Shown in pieces: positions 1 through 8,012 of a stretch of DNA of 64,000 nt. The translations under genes and the position numbers were made by a program. The stretch's first letter is position 1, and every line of letters starts with the position of its first letter. The notes beneath the pieces are model-generated. The model worked only from the letters and a program-made list of their open reading frames with translations, searched no databases and was not told the DNA's origin. Origin of the DNA: an uncultured Prevotella sp. (lineage in GTDB: Bacteria > Bacteroidota > Bacteroidia > Bacteroidales > Bacteroidaceae); assembly GCA_946627325.1 (NCBI GenBank), contig CAMOVK010000001.1, positions 16,304 to 80,303 of the forward strand, in the 5' to 3' direction.

Positions 1-545
1 AGCACCTCCACTGTTTCTGGTCCGTCGGTTGCTACGGCACGTGCGAAGAAACGTCCTCGTGCTCCGAAACACAGTTCGGCTGGGCGGAAAGGGTCTTCCA
101 CCGTTCCGTACGGACTCGACTTCGACACGAAACCGCGTGGTGAAGTTGGTGAATACTGACCTTTAGTCAGACCATATATACGATTGTTGAGCAGTATGAT
201 GTTTATACCAATGTTGCGTCGCATGGCATGAATAAAATGGTTTCCACCGATTGCAAGTCCATCGCCATCGCCCGAAATCTGCCATACAGAGAGGTCTGTA
301 TTTGTCACACGAACGCCTGTGGCTATAGCCGCCGCACGTCCGTGTATAGTTTGCATAGCGTAAGCGTTGACATAATAAGGCAGTCGGCTTGAGCAACCGA
401 TACCCGAAATGACTGCAACCTTATGTGGAGGATAGCCCAGTTCAGCCATCGCCTTATGAAGCGAGGCAAGGAAGAAGTGGTCGCCACAGCCTGGACACCA
501 GCGAGGTTGTCCCTTCTTAAAGTCTTGAACAGTACATGTTGACAT
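1..545 (-). CDS. korB: 2-oxoacid:ferredoxin oxidoreductase, beta subunit (KorB), 3' end outside window
   Basis: I translated this directly; the frame is open from the ATG at 545 to the window edge (181 codons). It is the thiamine-diphosphate (TPP) subunit of a 2-oxoglutarate/2-oxoacid:ferredoxin oxidoreductase, which decarboxylates the 2-oxoacid with CoA and ferredoxin in the cytoplasm. Visible motifs are the CPGCGDH segment near residues 17-23, the TPP/Mg motif GDGDGLAIGGNH at about 92-103, and a downstream Asn in LLNNRIYGLTKGQ. It lies 26 bp after the alpha-subunit gene on the same strand, the usual korA-korB order. Only the N-terminal part is present. The family is clear; the exact 2-oxoacid preference is inferred from the korA partner. 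Confidence 0.93.
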   Translation of the reverse strand, partial: MSTCTVQDFKKGQPRWCPGCGDHFFLASLHKAMAELGYPPHKVAVISGIGCSSRLPYYVNAYAMQTIHGRAAAIATGVRVTNTDLSVWQISGDGDGLAIGGNHFIHAMRRNIGINIILLNNRIYGLTKGQYSPTSPRGFVSKSSPYGTVEDPFRPAELCFGARGRFFARAVATDGPETVEV

Positions 546-571
546 GTCTATTAATATTATAATGTTTAGTA

Positions 572-2422
572 TTAAAGTTTTAATATGTTCTCAAAGGCAT
601 CTACCAATTCGCTTACGACGAATGGCTGTCCCTTAACTTCGTTAAACTGATAGGGTACGAAGTTGTCTATTTTTGTTCGCAGGTAAGATGCCAGTTGTCC
701 GAGGTTTTGCTCTGCCACTACTACTTTCTTGTATCGCGTGAGCACTTCTGCCGTGTTTGCTGGCAGCGGATTGATATACGAGAAATGAGCGTGAGCCACC
801 TTATGTCCTCGTTGCTGTAGTTCTTCCATAGCCGAACATAGGTGTCCGAATGTACCACCAAATCCTACGATGAGCAATTCGGCATCGTCTTTATCGCCTA
901 AGACTTCGAGGTTGGGCACTGGTATTCGTGCTACTTTCTCGGCGCGCAGGCGACACATCTCGTCGTGGTTTTGTGGGTCGGTTGATATTGCTCCTGTTCG
1001 TCCGTCTTTCTCCAGTCCACCGAGAACGTGTGTGAAGCCTTCTCTACCAGGGACTGCCCAATAGCGAGCCATTGTTTCTGGGTCGCGTTTATATGGTGTA
1101 TAGTTATCGCGCATATCGTCGGTAGCATAGTGAGGGCGAATTTCTGGCAGTTTATCTATCTCTGGCAGTCGCCATGCTGCCGAGCCGTTTGCTATGAAAG
1201 CGTCGGTCAGCAAGATAACCGGAGTCATGTGTTCGAGTGCAATCTTTGATGCTGCATATACTGAATCGAAACAGTTTGTCGGACTTGTCGCTGCTATTAC
1301 AGGCATAGGACTTTCTCCATTTCTTCCATAAAGAGCTTGTAGCAGGTCGGTCTGTTCGCTCTTCGTAGGTAGTCCAGTAGATGGTCCGCCTCGCTGAACG
1401 TCGATTACGACCAATGGCAACTCATCCATTACAGCAAGGTTTATTGCCTCGCTCTTAAGGCACAAGCCTGGTCCCGATGTGCTTGTTGCAGCCAAAGCTC
1501 CTGCAAACGATGCTCCGATGGCACTTGCACAACCGGCAATTTCGTCTTCACACTGTACGGTTATTATACCCAGCGACTTGTGTTTCGACAATTCGTGTAG
1601 TATATCCGTTGCAGGAGTGATAGGATACGAACCGAGATAGAGTGTCAGTCCTGCTTTCTCGGCAGCAGCAATAAGTCCATAGGCTGTCGCTTTATTGCCT
1701 GTTATATCCATGTAGCGACCTTTGTTTTTCTGCTTCGATTCTATTCGATATGTTGCAGGCACACTGGCGTGAACGTTGTGTCCGTGGTCGTAGCCAGCAC
1801 GCACTACCTTTATGTTGTTTACCGCCAATTCGGGTTTCTTGGCAAATTTTTCGTTGAGGAACTCTTCTACGAGTTTTATATCTCTATTAAACAACCAGCA
1901 CACTAATCCCAGCGCAAACATGTTTCGGCATTTCAGTATCGACTTATTGTCCATGCCGCTGTCTGCCAGACAGTCTTTAACCATCTTCGTTATCGGGCAT
2001 GCCACCACGCGGTCGTTGTCGATACCCATTTCTGCGAGATAGTCATCAGTCTGGAACTCGGCTTTCTTCAGGTCGTTTGGACCAAAAGAGTCGGTGTCGA
2101 TAATGATTGTAGCGTTGCGTTTGGCATGCTGATACTGAGTCTTCAGTGCGGCAGCATTCATTGCTACAAGCACATCGCACTTATCTCCAGGTGTCATAAC
2201 CTTGTTTTCGCCTATATGAACCTGAAATCCGCTTACACCTGTCAGCGAACCTTGCGGAGCACGAATGTCTGCCGGATAGTCGGGAAACGTAGATATATCG
2301 TTGCCCACTATCGCCGAGACCGTTGAGAAAATGTTACCTGCCAGCTGCATTCCGTCGCCCGAATCGCCCGAGAAACGAATGACAACCTGGTCAAGAGTTT
2401 TCACTTCTAATTCTTCTGCCAT
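572..2422 (-). CDS. korA: 2-oxoacid:ferredoxin oxidoreductase, alpha subunit with fused gamma domain (KorA)
   Basis: A 616-residue protein, the usual length for Bacteroidales KorA. The N-terminal gamma-type domain starts with VVIRFSGDSGDGMQLAG (about residues 13-29). The pyrimidine-binding alpha domain follows, with the YPITPATDI motif near residue 267 and the segment STSGPGLCLKSEAINLA near 315. With KorB it forms the enzyme that converts 2-oxoglutarate (or related 2-oxoacids), CoA and oxidised ferredoxin to the acyl-CoA, CO2 and reduced ferredoxin. The start ATG at 2422 is followed by an ordinary cytoplasmic N terminus. korA and korB very likely form one transcript. No TAnnTTTG box is obvious in the AT-rich upstream gap. 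Confidence 0.95.
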   Translation of the reverse strand: MAEELEVKTLDQVVIRFSGDSGDGMQLAGNIFSTVSAIVGNDISTFPDYPADIRAPQGSLTGVSGFQVHIGENKVMTPGDKCDVLVAMNAAALKTQYQHAKRNATIIIDTDSFGPNDLKKAEFQTDDYLAEMGIDNDRVVACPITKMVKDCLADSGMDNKSILKCRNMFALGLVCWLFNRDIKLVEEFLNEKFAKKPELAVNNIKVVRAGYDHGHNVHASVPATYRIESKQKNKGRYMDITGNKATAYGLIAAAEKAGLTLYLGSYPITPATDILHELSKHKSLGIITVQCEDEIAGCASAIGASFAGALAATSTSGPGLCLKSEAINLAVMDELPLVVIDVQRGGPSTGLPTKSEQTDLLQALYGRNGESPMPVIAATSPTNCFDSVYAASKIALEHMTPVILLTDAFIANGSAAWRLPEIDKLPEIRPHYATDDMRDNYTPYKRDPETMARYWAVPGREGFTHVLGGLEKDGRTGAISTDPQNHDEMCRLRAEKVARIPVPNLEVLGDKDDAELLIVGFGGTFGHLCSAMEELQQRGHKVAHAHFSYINPLPANTAEVLTRYKKVVVAEQNLGQLASYLRTKIDNFVPYQFNEVKGQPFVVSELVDAFENILKL

Positions 2423-2502
2423 GATTGTTTTTTGTTGTTTATTTGTAAAATGTGTTATGTATATTTATATTGTTTACTACTTAATTTATGCACTTAGAAA
2501 AA

Positions 2503-2954
2503 TTATTTTGATATAAATTTCTTTCCTTTTGATATAACTAATCCTTTGTAATTATTATCTACTCTCTTTCCACTTAAATCATATCTATAAGTATCACATT
2601 TATCTTCATCTGTATTATACCGAAGAGGGTTAGTAATACTCAAAACATCAAATTCCTCCGTTTTGCTAAAATATTGCGACCAACCTGTGTCTTCGTATTG
2701 TTGTCTTGTTCCTACAGGTATGAATAAAATAGCATTCTTACTAATGAAACTAAAATTTCTATCGTTGGCAATTGGTGGAGTCATACAAAGTGAAATAACT
2801 TGATTTAGCTCATAACATCCCCAAAAAGCCTGTCTTCCTATACTCTCCAAATTTTTTCCTATTTTTGTTGAGATTAATTTACTACAATTATAGATTCAAC
2901 ACCAATTGCGCTATAAATGCATAAAAATAACAAGTAAAAAAGTAGTTTCTTCAT
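2503..2954 (-). pseudogene. Decayed BspA-like leucine-rich repeat surface protein with T9SS tail
   Basis: The remnant keeps both ends of a secreted protein but not its middle. On the minus strand a signal peptide starts at 2954 (MKKLLFYLLFLCIYSAIG) and its frame runs into a stop about 25 codons later. A +2 frame then continues as SKLISTKIGKNLESIGR, a typical LRR_5/BspA repeat. It proceeds through FIPVGTRQQYEDTGWSQYF to a C-terminal tail YDLSGKRVDNNYKGLVISKG, which looks like a T9SS sorting tail. The longest intact piece is 115 codons (2503-2850). An internal deletion plus frameshift explains this best. The stretch is more AT-rich than its neighbours. A short functional protein cannot be excluded but is unlikely. 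Confidence 0.75.
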
Positions 2955-2996
2955 TGTCATTATCACCTTTTATTACGTTAAACAACTTGTATTATT

Positions 2997-3497
2997 TTAT
3001 ATTTTCCTTCCAAAGTCGGCTGGGATTTCGCCCCATGCGCGAGTGTCCCATTTTTCAACGGGTATTGTAACAGCATTCAGACGGAGCCACTGCTCTGCTC
3101 TTCTGATGACACCAAACAATCTTTCTGTCTGCTCATCGTGGGGCAAGGTGGTCTTGCAGTGTTTCTTTTTCAGCCATGCTATGGCATTGTTTGAGTCGGT
3201 ATAGATTACCTTATCGGTTATGTTTTGTTGCTTCATGAGTGCCAATGCATGAACTACTGCAAGAAATTCGCCAATGTTATTCGTACCGAATATTGGTCCG
3301 TAGCGAAACACTTCTGCTCCTGTAGCAAGGTCGATAGCACGATATTCCATCGGTCCTGGATTGCCCGAGCATGCTGCATCAACAGCCCAAGCGTTTGCTT
3401 TCACATCGCTATGGAGCGGCAGAACGGTATCAGTGCGGTAGTCGGGTGGATTTTGCAGGTTCATTTTACTTGTGTTTACGTCGTCGGTTGGCAACAA
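2997..3497 (-). CDS. Ribonuclease H type 1-like protein
   Basis: 166 residues with an RNase H fold. The acidic residues fit the D-E-D-D catalytic set: D40 in AWAVDAACSGNPGP, E78 in NNIGEFLAVVHAL, D101 in VIYTDSNNAIAWL, and D161 in WGEIPADFGR. It should cleave the RNA strand of RNA/DNA hybrids in the cytoplasm. The first 30 or so residues look non-conserved, so an internal start (Met12) is possible. It begins 22 bp after the argS stop on the same strand and is probably co-transcribed with it. RNase H domain proteins are diverse and the physiological substrate is not shown by sequence. Confidence 0.85.
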   Translation of the reverse strand: MLPTDDVNTSKMNLQNPPDYRTDTVLPLHSDVKANAWAVDAACSGNPGPMEYRAIDLATGAEVFRYGPIFGTNNIGEFLAVVHALALMKQQNITDKVIYTDSNNAIAWLKKKHCKTTLPHDEQTERLFGVIRRAEQWLRLNAVTIPVEKWDTRAWGEIPADFGRKI

Positions 3498-3519
3498 TCT
3501 TATTTTAGAAACAGTTGTC

Positions 3520-5352
3520 TTACATACGTTCCGGCACTTCTATGCCGAGTAGCGACATACCGTTCTTTATCACTTTTGCCACGTTCTTGGCAAGCATCAG
3601 TCTTACTGTTCTCTCGTCGGTACTGTCAGCATTGAGTATAGAACAGTCGTGATAGAACTGGTTGAACTGCTTAGTCAATTCGTAGCAGTAGTTTGCTATG
3701 CCACTTGGCGAATAGTCTTTACCAGCCTGTGCCACTACGCTGCCAAACTCATTCAGCTTTTGTATGAGGTCTATCTCACGCTGATTGAGAGGCATATTGC
3801 CGTCGAGCGTTGTAGGTATAGCTATACCTTGTGCCTCTGCCTTACGCAGGATAGAGCGGATACGTGCATGAGTGTATTGAATGAAGGGACCAGTATTGCC
3901 GTTGAAATCTATAGATTCTTCTGGATTGAAGAGCATATTCTTACGTGCATCGACCTTCAGAATGAAGTATTTCAGGGCTCCCATGCCTACGATGCGTGCT
4001 ATCTCTTGTGCCTCTTCCTGGCTAATCCCTTCAATTTTGTTTACTTTGTCCTGGCTCATAGTACGCGCATTGTCAATCATCGATGCTATCAATTCGTCGG
4101 CATCAACAACTGTTCCTTCGCGGCTTTTCATCTTTCCGTTGGGCAATTCCACCATTCCGTAAGAGAAATGTACCAGTTCTTTGCCCCACTTATAACCTAA
4201 ACGGTCGAGCAATATCGACAAAACTTGGAAGTGATAGTTCTGTTCATTGCCTACGACATATATCATTTTGTCTATAGGATAGTCGCGGAATCGCATATCG
4301 GCAGTACCTATATCCTGTGTCATATATACGCTGGTTCCATCGGCTCTGAGCAGCAATTTCTGGTCGAGACCGTCGGCTGCGAGGTCTGCCCATACACTAC
4401 CATCATCCTTGCGGAAGAAAATGCCTTTCTCTAATCCTTCTTCAACCTTCTTCTTTCCTTCAAGATAGGTCTGCGACTCATAGTAGATTTTGTCGAAACC
4501 CACGCCCAATGCTTTATATGTCTCATCGAAACCGGCATATACCCACTCGTTCATTCGTTCCCAAAGGCCACGCACTTCGGGGTCGTTCTGTTCCCAACGC
4601 ACGAGCATCTCGCGTGCCTCCTGCATGAGAGGAGCCTCATCCTTTGCGCGTTTTTCTGCCGTTTCATCGTCAAGACCTTCTTCTTTGAACTGCTTTTGCA
4701 GCTGCTTTATTTCCTCACGATAGTGCTTGTCGAATGCTACATAATAATCACCGATGAGGTGATCACCTTTCTTGCCGCTCGATTCCGGTGTTTCGCCATT
4801 GCCCCATTTCTGCCATGCAAGCATTGACTTGCATATATGTATGCCGCGATCGTTCACGATATTCGTCTTCACTACTCTATTGCCGTTAGCCTCCATTATC
4901 TTTGCCAGCGACCAACCGAGTAGGTTGTTGCGAACGTGTCCGAGATGAAGCGGTTTATTGGTGTTGGGCGATGAATACTCAATCATCACGAGCGGACTGT
5001 TGTCGGTGGATTGTTTCATGCCGAAACGTTCATCGCTCTCTATGTCGTTGAGCATGTTTATCCATGTCGAATTATTGACAACGAGATTTAGAAAGCCCTT
5101 CACTACATTGAAATCGGCTACTGCCTCGCAGTTTGCTTTCAAGTATTCACCAATTTCCTGTGCGGTGTCTTCAGGTTTCTTTCGCGATATTTTCAGCAAA
5201 GGGAATACCACCAATGTAAGGCTTCCTTCGAAGTCGCTGCGAGTTTTTTGCAGGCTAATCATTTGCTCGCCGACAGTTTCTCCGTATAAATTTTTCACCG
5301 CTGCTTGTGCTGCAGCGACTATTTGTTGAGAGATATTGATTTTTGTATTCAT
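3520..5352 (-). CDS. argS: Arginyl-tRNA synthetase
   Basis: 610-residue class I synthetase that charges tRNA-Arg with arginine using ATP. The N-terminal additional domain recognises the tRNA D-loop. The HIGH motif appears as HLGH at residues 136-139 in NKPLHLGHVRNN. The KMSKS-like loop is KMKSREG near residue 405, and the C-terminal all-helical anticodon-binding domain follows (IQYTHARIRSILRKAE onward). Length and both motifs match the family well. It is followed by the RNase H-like gene 22 bp later, so the pair probably forms a transcription unit. A cognate tRNA-Arg(CCT) gene also lies in this window at 22.2 kb. Confidence 0.97.
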   Translation of the reverse strand: MNTKINISQQIVAAAQAAVKNLYGETVGEQMISLQKTRSDFEGSLTLVVFPLLKISRKKPEDTAQEIGEYLKANCEAVADFNVVKGFLNLVVNNSTWINMLNDIESDERFGMKQSTDNSPLVMIEYSSPNTNKPLHLGHVRNNLLGWSLAKIMEANGNRVVKTNIVNDRGIHICKSMLAWQKWGNGETPESSGKKGDHLIGDYYVAFDKHYREEIKQLQKQFKEEGLDDETAEKRAKDEAPLMQEAREMLVRWEQNDPEVRGLWERMNEWVYAGFDETYKALGVGFDKIYYESQTYLEGKKKVEEGLEKGIFFRKDDGSVWADLAADGLDQKLLLRADGTSVYMTQDIGTADMRFRDYPIDKMIYVVGNEQNYHFQVLSILLDRLGYKWGKELVHFSYGMVELPNGKMKSREGTVVDADELIASMIDNARTMSQDKVNKIEGISQEEAQEIARIVGMGALKYFILKVDARKNMLFNPEESIDFNGNTGPFIQYTHARIRSILRKAEAQGIAIPTTLDGNMPLNQREIDLIQKLNEFGSVVAQAGKDYSPSGIANYCYELTKQFNQFYHDCSILNADSTDERTVRLMLAKNVAKVIKNGMSLLGIEVPERM

Positions 5353-5414
5353 CGCTTAAAATGTATGTCTTTTCGGGGTTAAGTGGGTTTTGAACTTTAA
5401 GTTGTCAGCAAGGA

Positions 5415-6578
5415 TTACTCGCCTACCTTCTTTGTGTGGAAAGGGATAAGCTGTACCTCTGTTGTTGGACCATCGTTGTAACCACAAACGATGAGGTAAT
5501 AGTCTGCGTCAGGACGCACAGTGGTTTTCTTAAACTCATCGTTGCCCTGATGACGAATAGATAAGTTGTCGTGAACATCGCTAATCCACTGCTGCAGGAA
5601 TGTACCATTCTGAGTGTAGTAATCGACATATTCTTTACGTTCTGAACCTACCAGATACACGTCGTTGTTGGTTGTTGTCACCTTAACGTCAACTCCATTG
5701 TAATAGACTTCTCCCAATTCTACTGTTATTACGTTATCTGAAGGAGTAGGTGTCGTTGTTCTCACTGGCACCACCATAGTCTTTGTCAGTGGCGCAGCAT
5801 CGTTTTCGTTTATACCATAGATGGTCACTACATAGTCGGTATCCCATATTAACCAATTTGATTCTGGCACGTCGATAGTGCCTTTTACGATTTCTTGACG
5901 CATGCACTCGTCCCAACTCTGACCTGTTTGTCCCGACATAAAGTTCCACCACGAAAGGTCATACTGGTACATATCTCCGTTTTCGTCTTTCGTATTGTCG
6001 TAGTGTTCCTTTGTATGTAGCATCCAACTGTAGTACATATCTGGATCTTTCGGCACGATTTTCACTCCCACGTTGCACGGAGTGATGTTGGAGAAAGTCA
6101 CGGTGAACATTTCTTCCTCGCCTGTACCAATCTTTTCTGAAATCATCGAGGTTTCTCCTTCTATGCCATACTTGTCATATGCGAGAGTGTATATATTATA
6201 TATAGTGCCCGCACGCATACCTGTCAGCGTCAGATTGCCATCGGTAGTGTATGTTGAATGGTTGATTGTCTTTATTCTTTCAGCTAAAGAGCCTTGTCCG
6301 TCCCAATTAGCAGCAGGTTCATAGGCAAGTAGATACGACTCACAATCGGCTGTGCGCTGCACATTGACAACTGCGCTCGTTTCTCCGGTTGAAACAATTG
6401 TCGGAGTAGCTTTCAATTCGTCTATTTGGTCAAAAGTCAGACTATCTACTGCATTGATTGCATATCCAACGATAGACTTGTCGGCTTTGTGAACAATGAT
6501 ACGGTTTCTCGATGTGTTCTGAGCATTAACAGAAAGAATGCTGCACATCACTAAAAGGGTAAAAAATAGCTTCTTCAT
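5415..6578 (-). CDS. Secreted protein with fibronectin-III-like domains, function unknown
   Basis: The start is taken at the ATG at 6578 (MKKLFFTLLVMCSILSVNAQ), a clear signal peptide; a TTG 18 bp upstream is in frame but less likely. After the signal a segment NRIIVHKADKSIVGYAINAVDSLTF resembles the N-terminal part of many secreted Bacteroidales proteins. Two or three beta-rich, Fn3-like modules follow (ATPTIVSTGETSAVVNVQRT and MFTVTFSNITPCNVGVKI). No catalytic motif and no clear T9SS tail are seen. It lies 21 bp downstream of the porin gene on the same strand and probably shares its transcript. Surface or periplasmic location is inferred; I do not recognise a specific function. Confidence 0.7.
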   Translation of the reverse strand: MKKLFFTLLVMCSILSVNAQNTSRNRIIVHKADKSIVGYAINAVDSLTFDQIDELKATPTIVSTGETSAVVNVQRTADCESYLLAYEPAANWDGQGSLAERIKTINHSTYTTDGNLTLTGMRAGTIYNIYTLAYDKYGIEGETSMISEKIGTGEEEMFTVTFSNITPCNVGVKIVPKDPDMYYSWMLHTKEHYDNTKDENGDMYQYDLSWWNFMSGQTGQSWDECMRQEIVKGTIDVPESNWLIWDTDYVVTIYGINENDAAPLTKTMVVPVRTTTPTPSDNVITVELGEVYYNGVDVKVTTTNNDVYLVGSERKEYVDYYTQNGTFLQQWISDVHDNLSIRHQGNDEFKKTTVRPDADYYLIVCGYNDGPTTEVQLIPFHTKKVGE

Positions 6579-6599
6579 AAGTTTTGTATTAATCAATTA

Positions 6600-7829
6600 T
6601 TAAAATATCTTCATGCGATACATCATTCCGAGTTCTATTCGGTTAGTGTTGTAGTCTGCCAATCCGCAGCGCTCTGAGTAGTCAATATGCTTACCGAGAT
6701 AGGCAAGGAATATGCGCAGGTTTTGCTTTTTAATCGGATAATACTCCAGCGAGGCTATGTAGGAATACGACTTGCGATACTTGTCGAGCATATCGAAATT
6801 CTTCACATCTATAGTCTCGTACGCGCCCTTGAGCATAAGATTCCATTTTGGAATGAACTGCCAGTTGAGTTTTGTCACGAGCGAATGATAGCGTACATCG
6901 CTGAGATACCCGTTTTCGATGCCTGCCAATTCCATTATTCCCTGCGCATCGTCAGAAGCTATACGCAGACGGTCGAGTCCCTCGCTTGAGGTCATGTAAT
7001 CGACATACCATTGCAATCGTGGCAAATTGAGTTGCTGCCCTAAAAGTATCATTCGTGCATACTTATGATGGGCTTCGTTCTGAATACCCCACGACCAGCG
7101 TGTCTGCAACTTATTGTCAAAGAAATTGCCATTCCAGTTGGCTATGAATGCTAAAGGATGATTGGCTTCGCGTAAAGTTTGGATGGTCTGAAAATTATTG
7201 TTTACTGCCACAGCACCTTCGCCTATTTCGTCTTTCAATCGTCCGTTGCTGTCGTCGGTCACTTGAAGGACTATTTCCTGACTTTTCACGGGACGATAGA
7301 AAAACGACACACCAGCCTTGAATATATTCATTCGGTCAACTAAATCAGAATACTGATAGATAAACATTGGATTTTCGTCATATTCGAATCCACCCCATGT
7401 TTGGCAAAGTTTTCCAGCCTGAAGTCCGAATTTCTCGTTGAAATCATATCCTACAAAAGCCAAGTCGGTAGCCCTCGCAAAATTGTCTTGCGACTGCGCA
7501 GCATTGCTCTTGTTGAGTTGATGACGAAAACGATAATATAATTTATCTGTGATGTGACCGAGTATTTCGAGTCGCAGTTCTCTATTGGCAAATCCCGAGC
7601 GCCATTCTCGCCCATCCTGCCCTACAGGCGCATCGTTGTCGCGAAGGTATCCCGATGCAGCATAGTTGAAATAAACATTAAAGGCATCGAGACGCTTTTC
7701 TATCTTCAAAACCTTTTCAACGATTGATTCTGTGTCTGTTTCTTCCCCCAGACCATTGTTGTTGCCTTGAGCAAAAAACGACATTGGCAATGTGGCAACG
7801 AGCAAGGCTAATAGAGTTTTTTTCATCAT
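6600..7829 (-). CDS. Outer-membrane porin, phosphate-selective O/P-like beta-barrel
   Basis: 409 residues from the ATG at 7829 (MMKKTLLALLVATLPMSFFAQ, signal peptide); the longer frame back to 7880 has no signal-like N terminus. A short segment with coiled-coil character (EDTESIVEKVLKIEKRLDAF) precedes alternating aromatic/hydrophobic strands and patterns such as LRLEILGHITDKLYYRFRHQ and FNEKFGLQAGKLCQTWGGFE, which are typical of porin O/P proteins. The C terminus RIELGMMYRMKIF ends in Phe, as expected for an outer-membrane barrel. It probably allows diffusion of anions or small solutes. A minus-strand TAnnTTTG box lies at 7922-7929. Confidence 0.82.
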   Translation of the reverse strand: MMKKTLLALLVATLPMSFFAQGNNNGLGEETDTESIVEKVLKIEKRLDAFNVYFNYAASGYLRDNDAPVGQDGREWRSGFANRELRLEILGHITDKLYYRFRHQLNKSNAAQSQDNFARATDLAFVGYDFNEKFGLQAGKLCQTWGGFEYDENPMFIYQYSDLVDRMNIFKAGVSFFYRPVKSQEIVLQVTDDSNGRLKDEIGEGAVAVNNNFQTIQTLREANHPLAFIANWNGNFFDNKLQTRWSWGIQNEAHHKYARMILLGQQLNLPRLQWYVDYMTSSEGLDRLRIASDDAQGIMELAGIENGYLSDVRYHSLVTKLNWQFIPKWNLMLKGAYETIDVKNFDMLDKYRKSYSYIASLEYYPIKKQNLRIFLAYLGKHIDYSERCGLADYNTNRIELGMMYRMKIF

Positions 7830-7921
7830 GAATTTGTCTTTACTTATTTCTGCATAAAATCTTAACGCTGAAAACCACAAAAAAAATTGTTATTTTTCAC
7901 GCCTAATCAGATTTTCGTGTG

Positions 7922-7929
7922 CAAAAGTA
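7922..7929 (-). promoter_or_regulatory. Putative -7 box (TACTTTTG) of the porin gene
   Basis: The plus strand reads CAAAAGTA, the reverse complement of TACTTTTG, which matches the Bacteroidetes -7 consensus TAnnTTTG. It is about 93 bp upstream of the porin start. No good -33 TTTG partner is seen, so support is moderate. It sits back to back with a similar box for the plus-strand gene at 8013. Confidence 0.45.
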
Positions 7930-7970
7930 TAATAAATTATATAAAAAACTATTCTCTCAATAAAAATGTT

Positions 7971-7978
7971 TACTTTTG
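7971..7978 (+). promoter_or_regulatory. Putative -7 box (TACTTTTG) of the nucleotidyltransferase/aminotransferase gene
   Basis: TACTTTTG matches TAnnTTTG and lies 35 bp before the ATG at 8013, a usual distance in this phylum. A clear -33 TTTG is lacking. The gap between the two divergent genes (7830-8012) is AT-rich and holds only these two boxes. Confidence 0.5.
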
Positions 7979-8012
7979 CACGAACGATTTTCAATAACAC
8001 CCGCATAAAGTT

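Noticed and set aside
163..396. Minus-strand 77-codon frame at the left edge
   Set aside because: It is out of frame within korB, which I could translate cleanly from 545 to the edge with TPP motifs.
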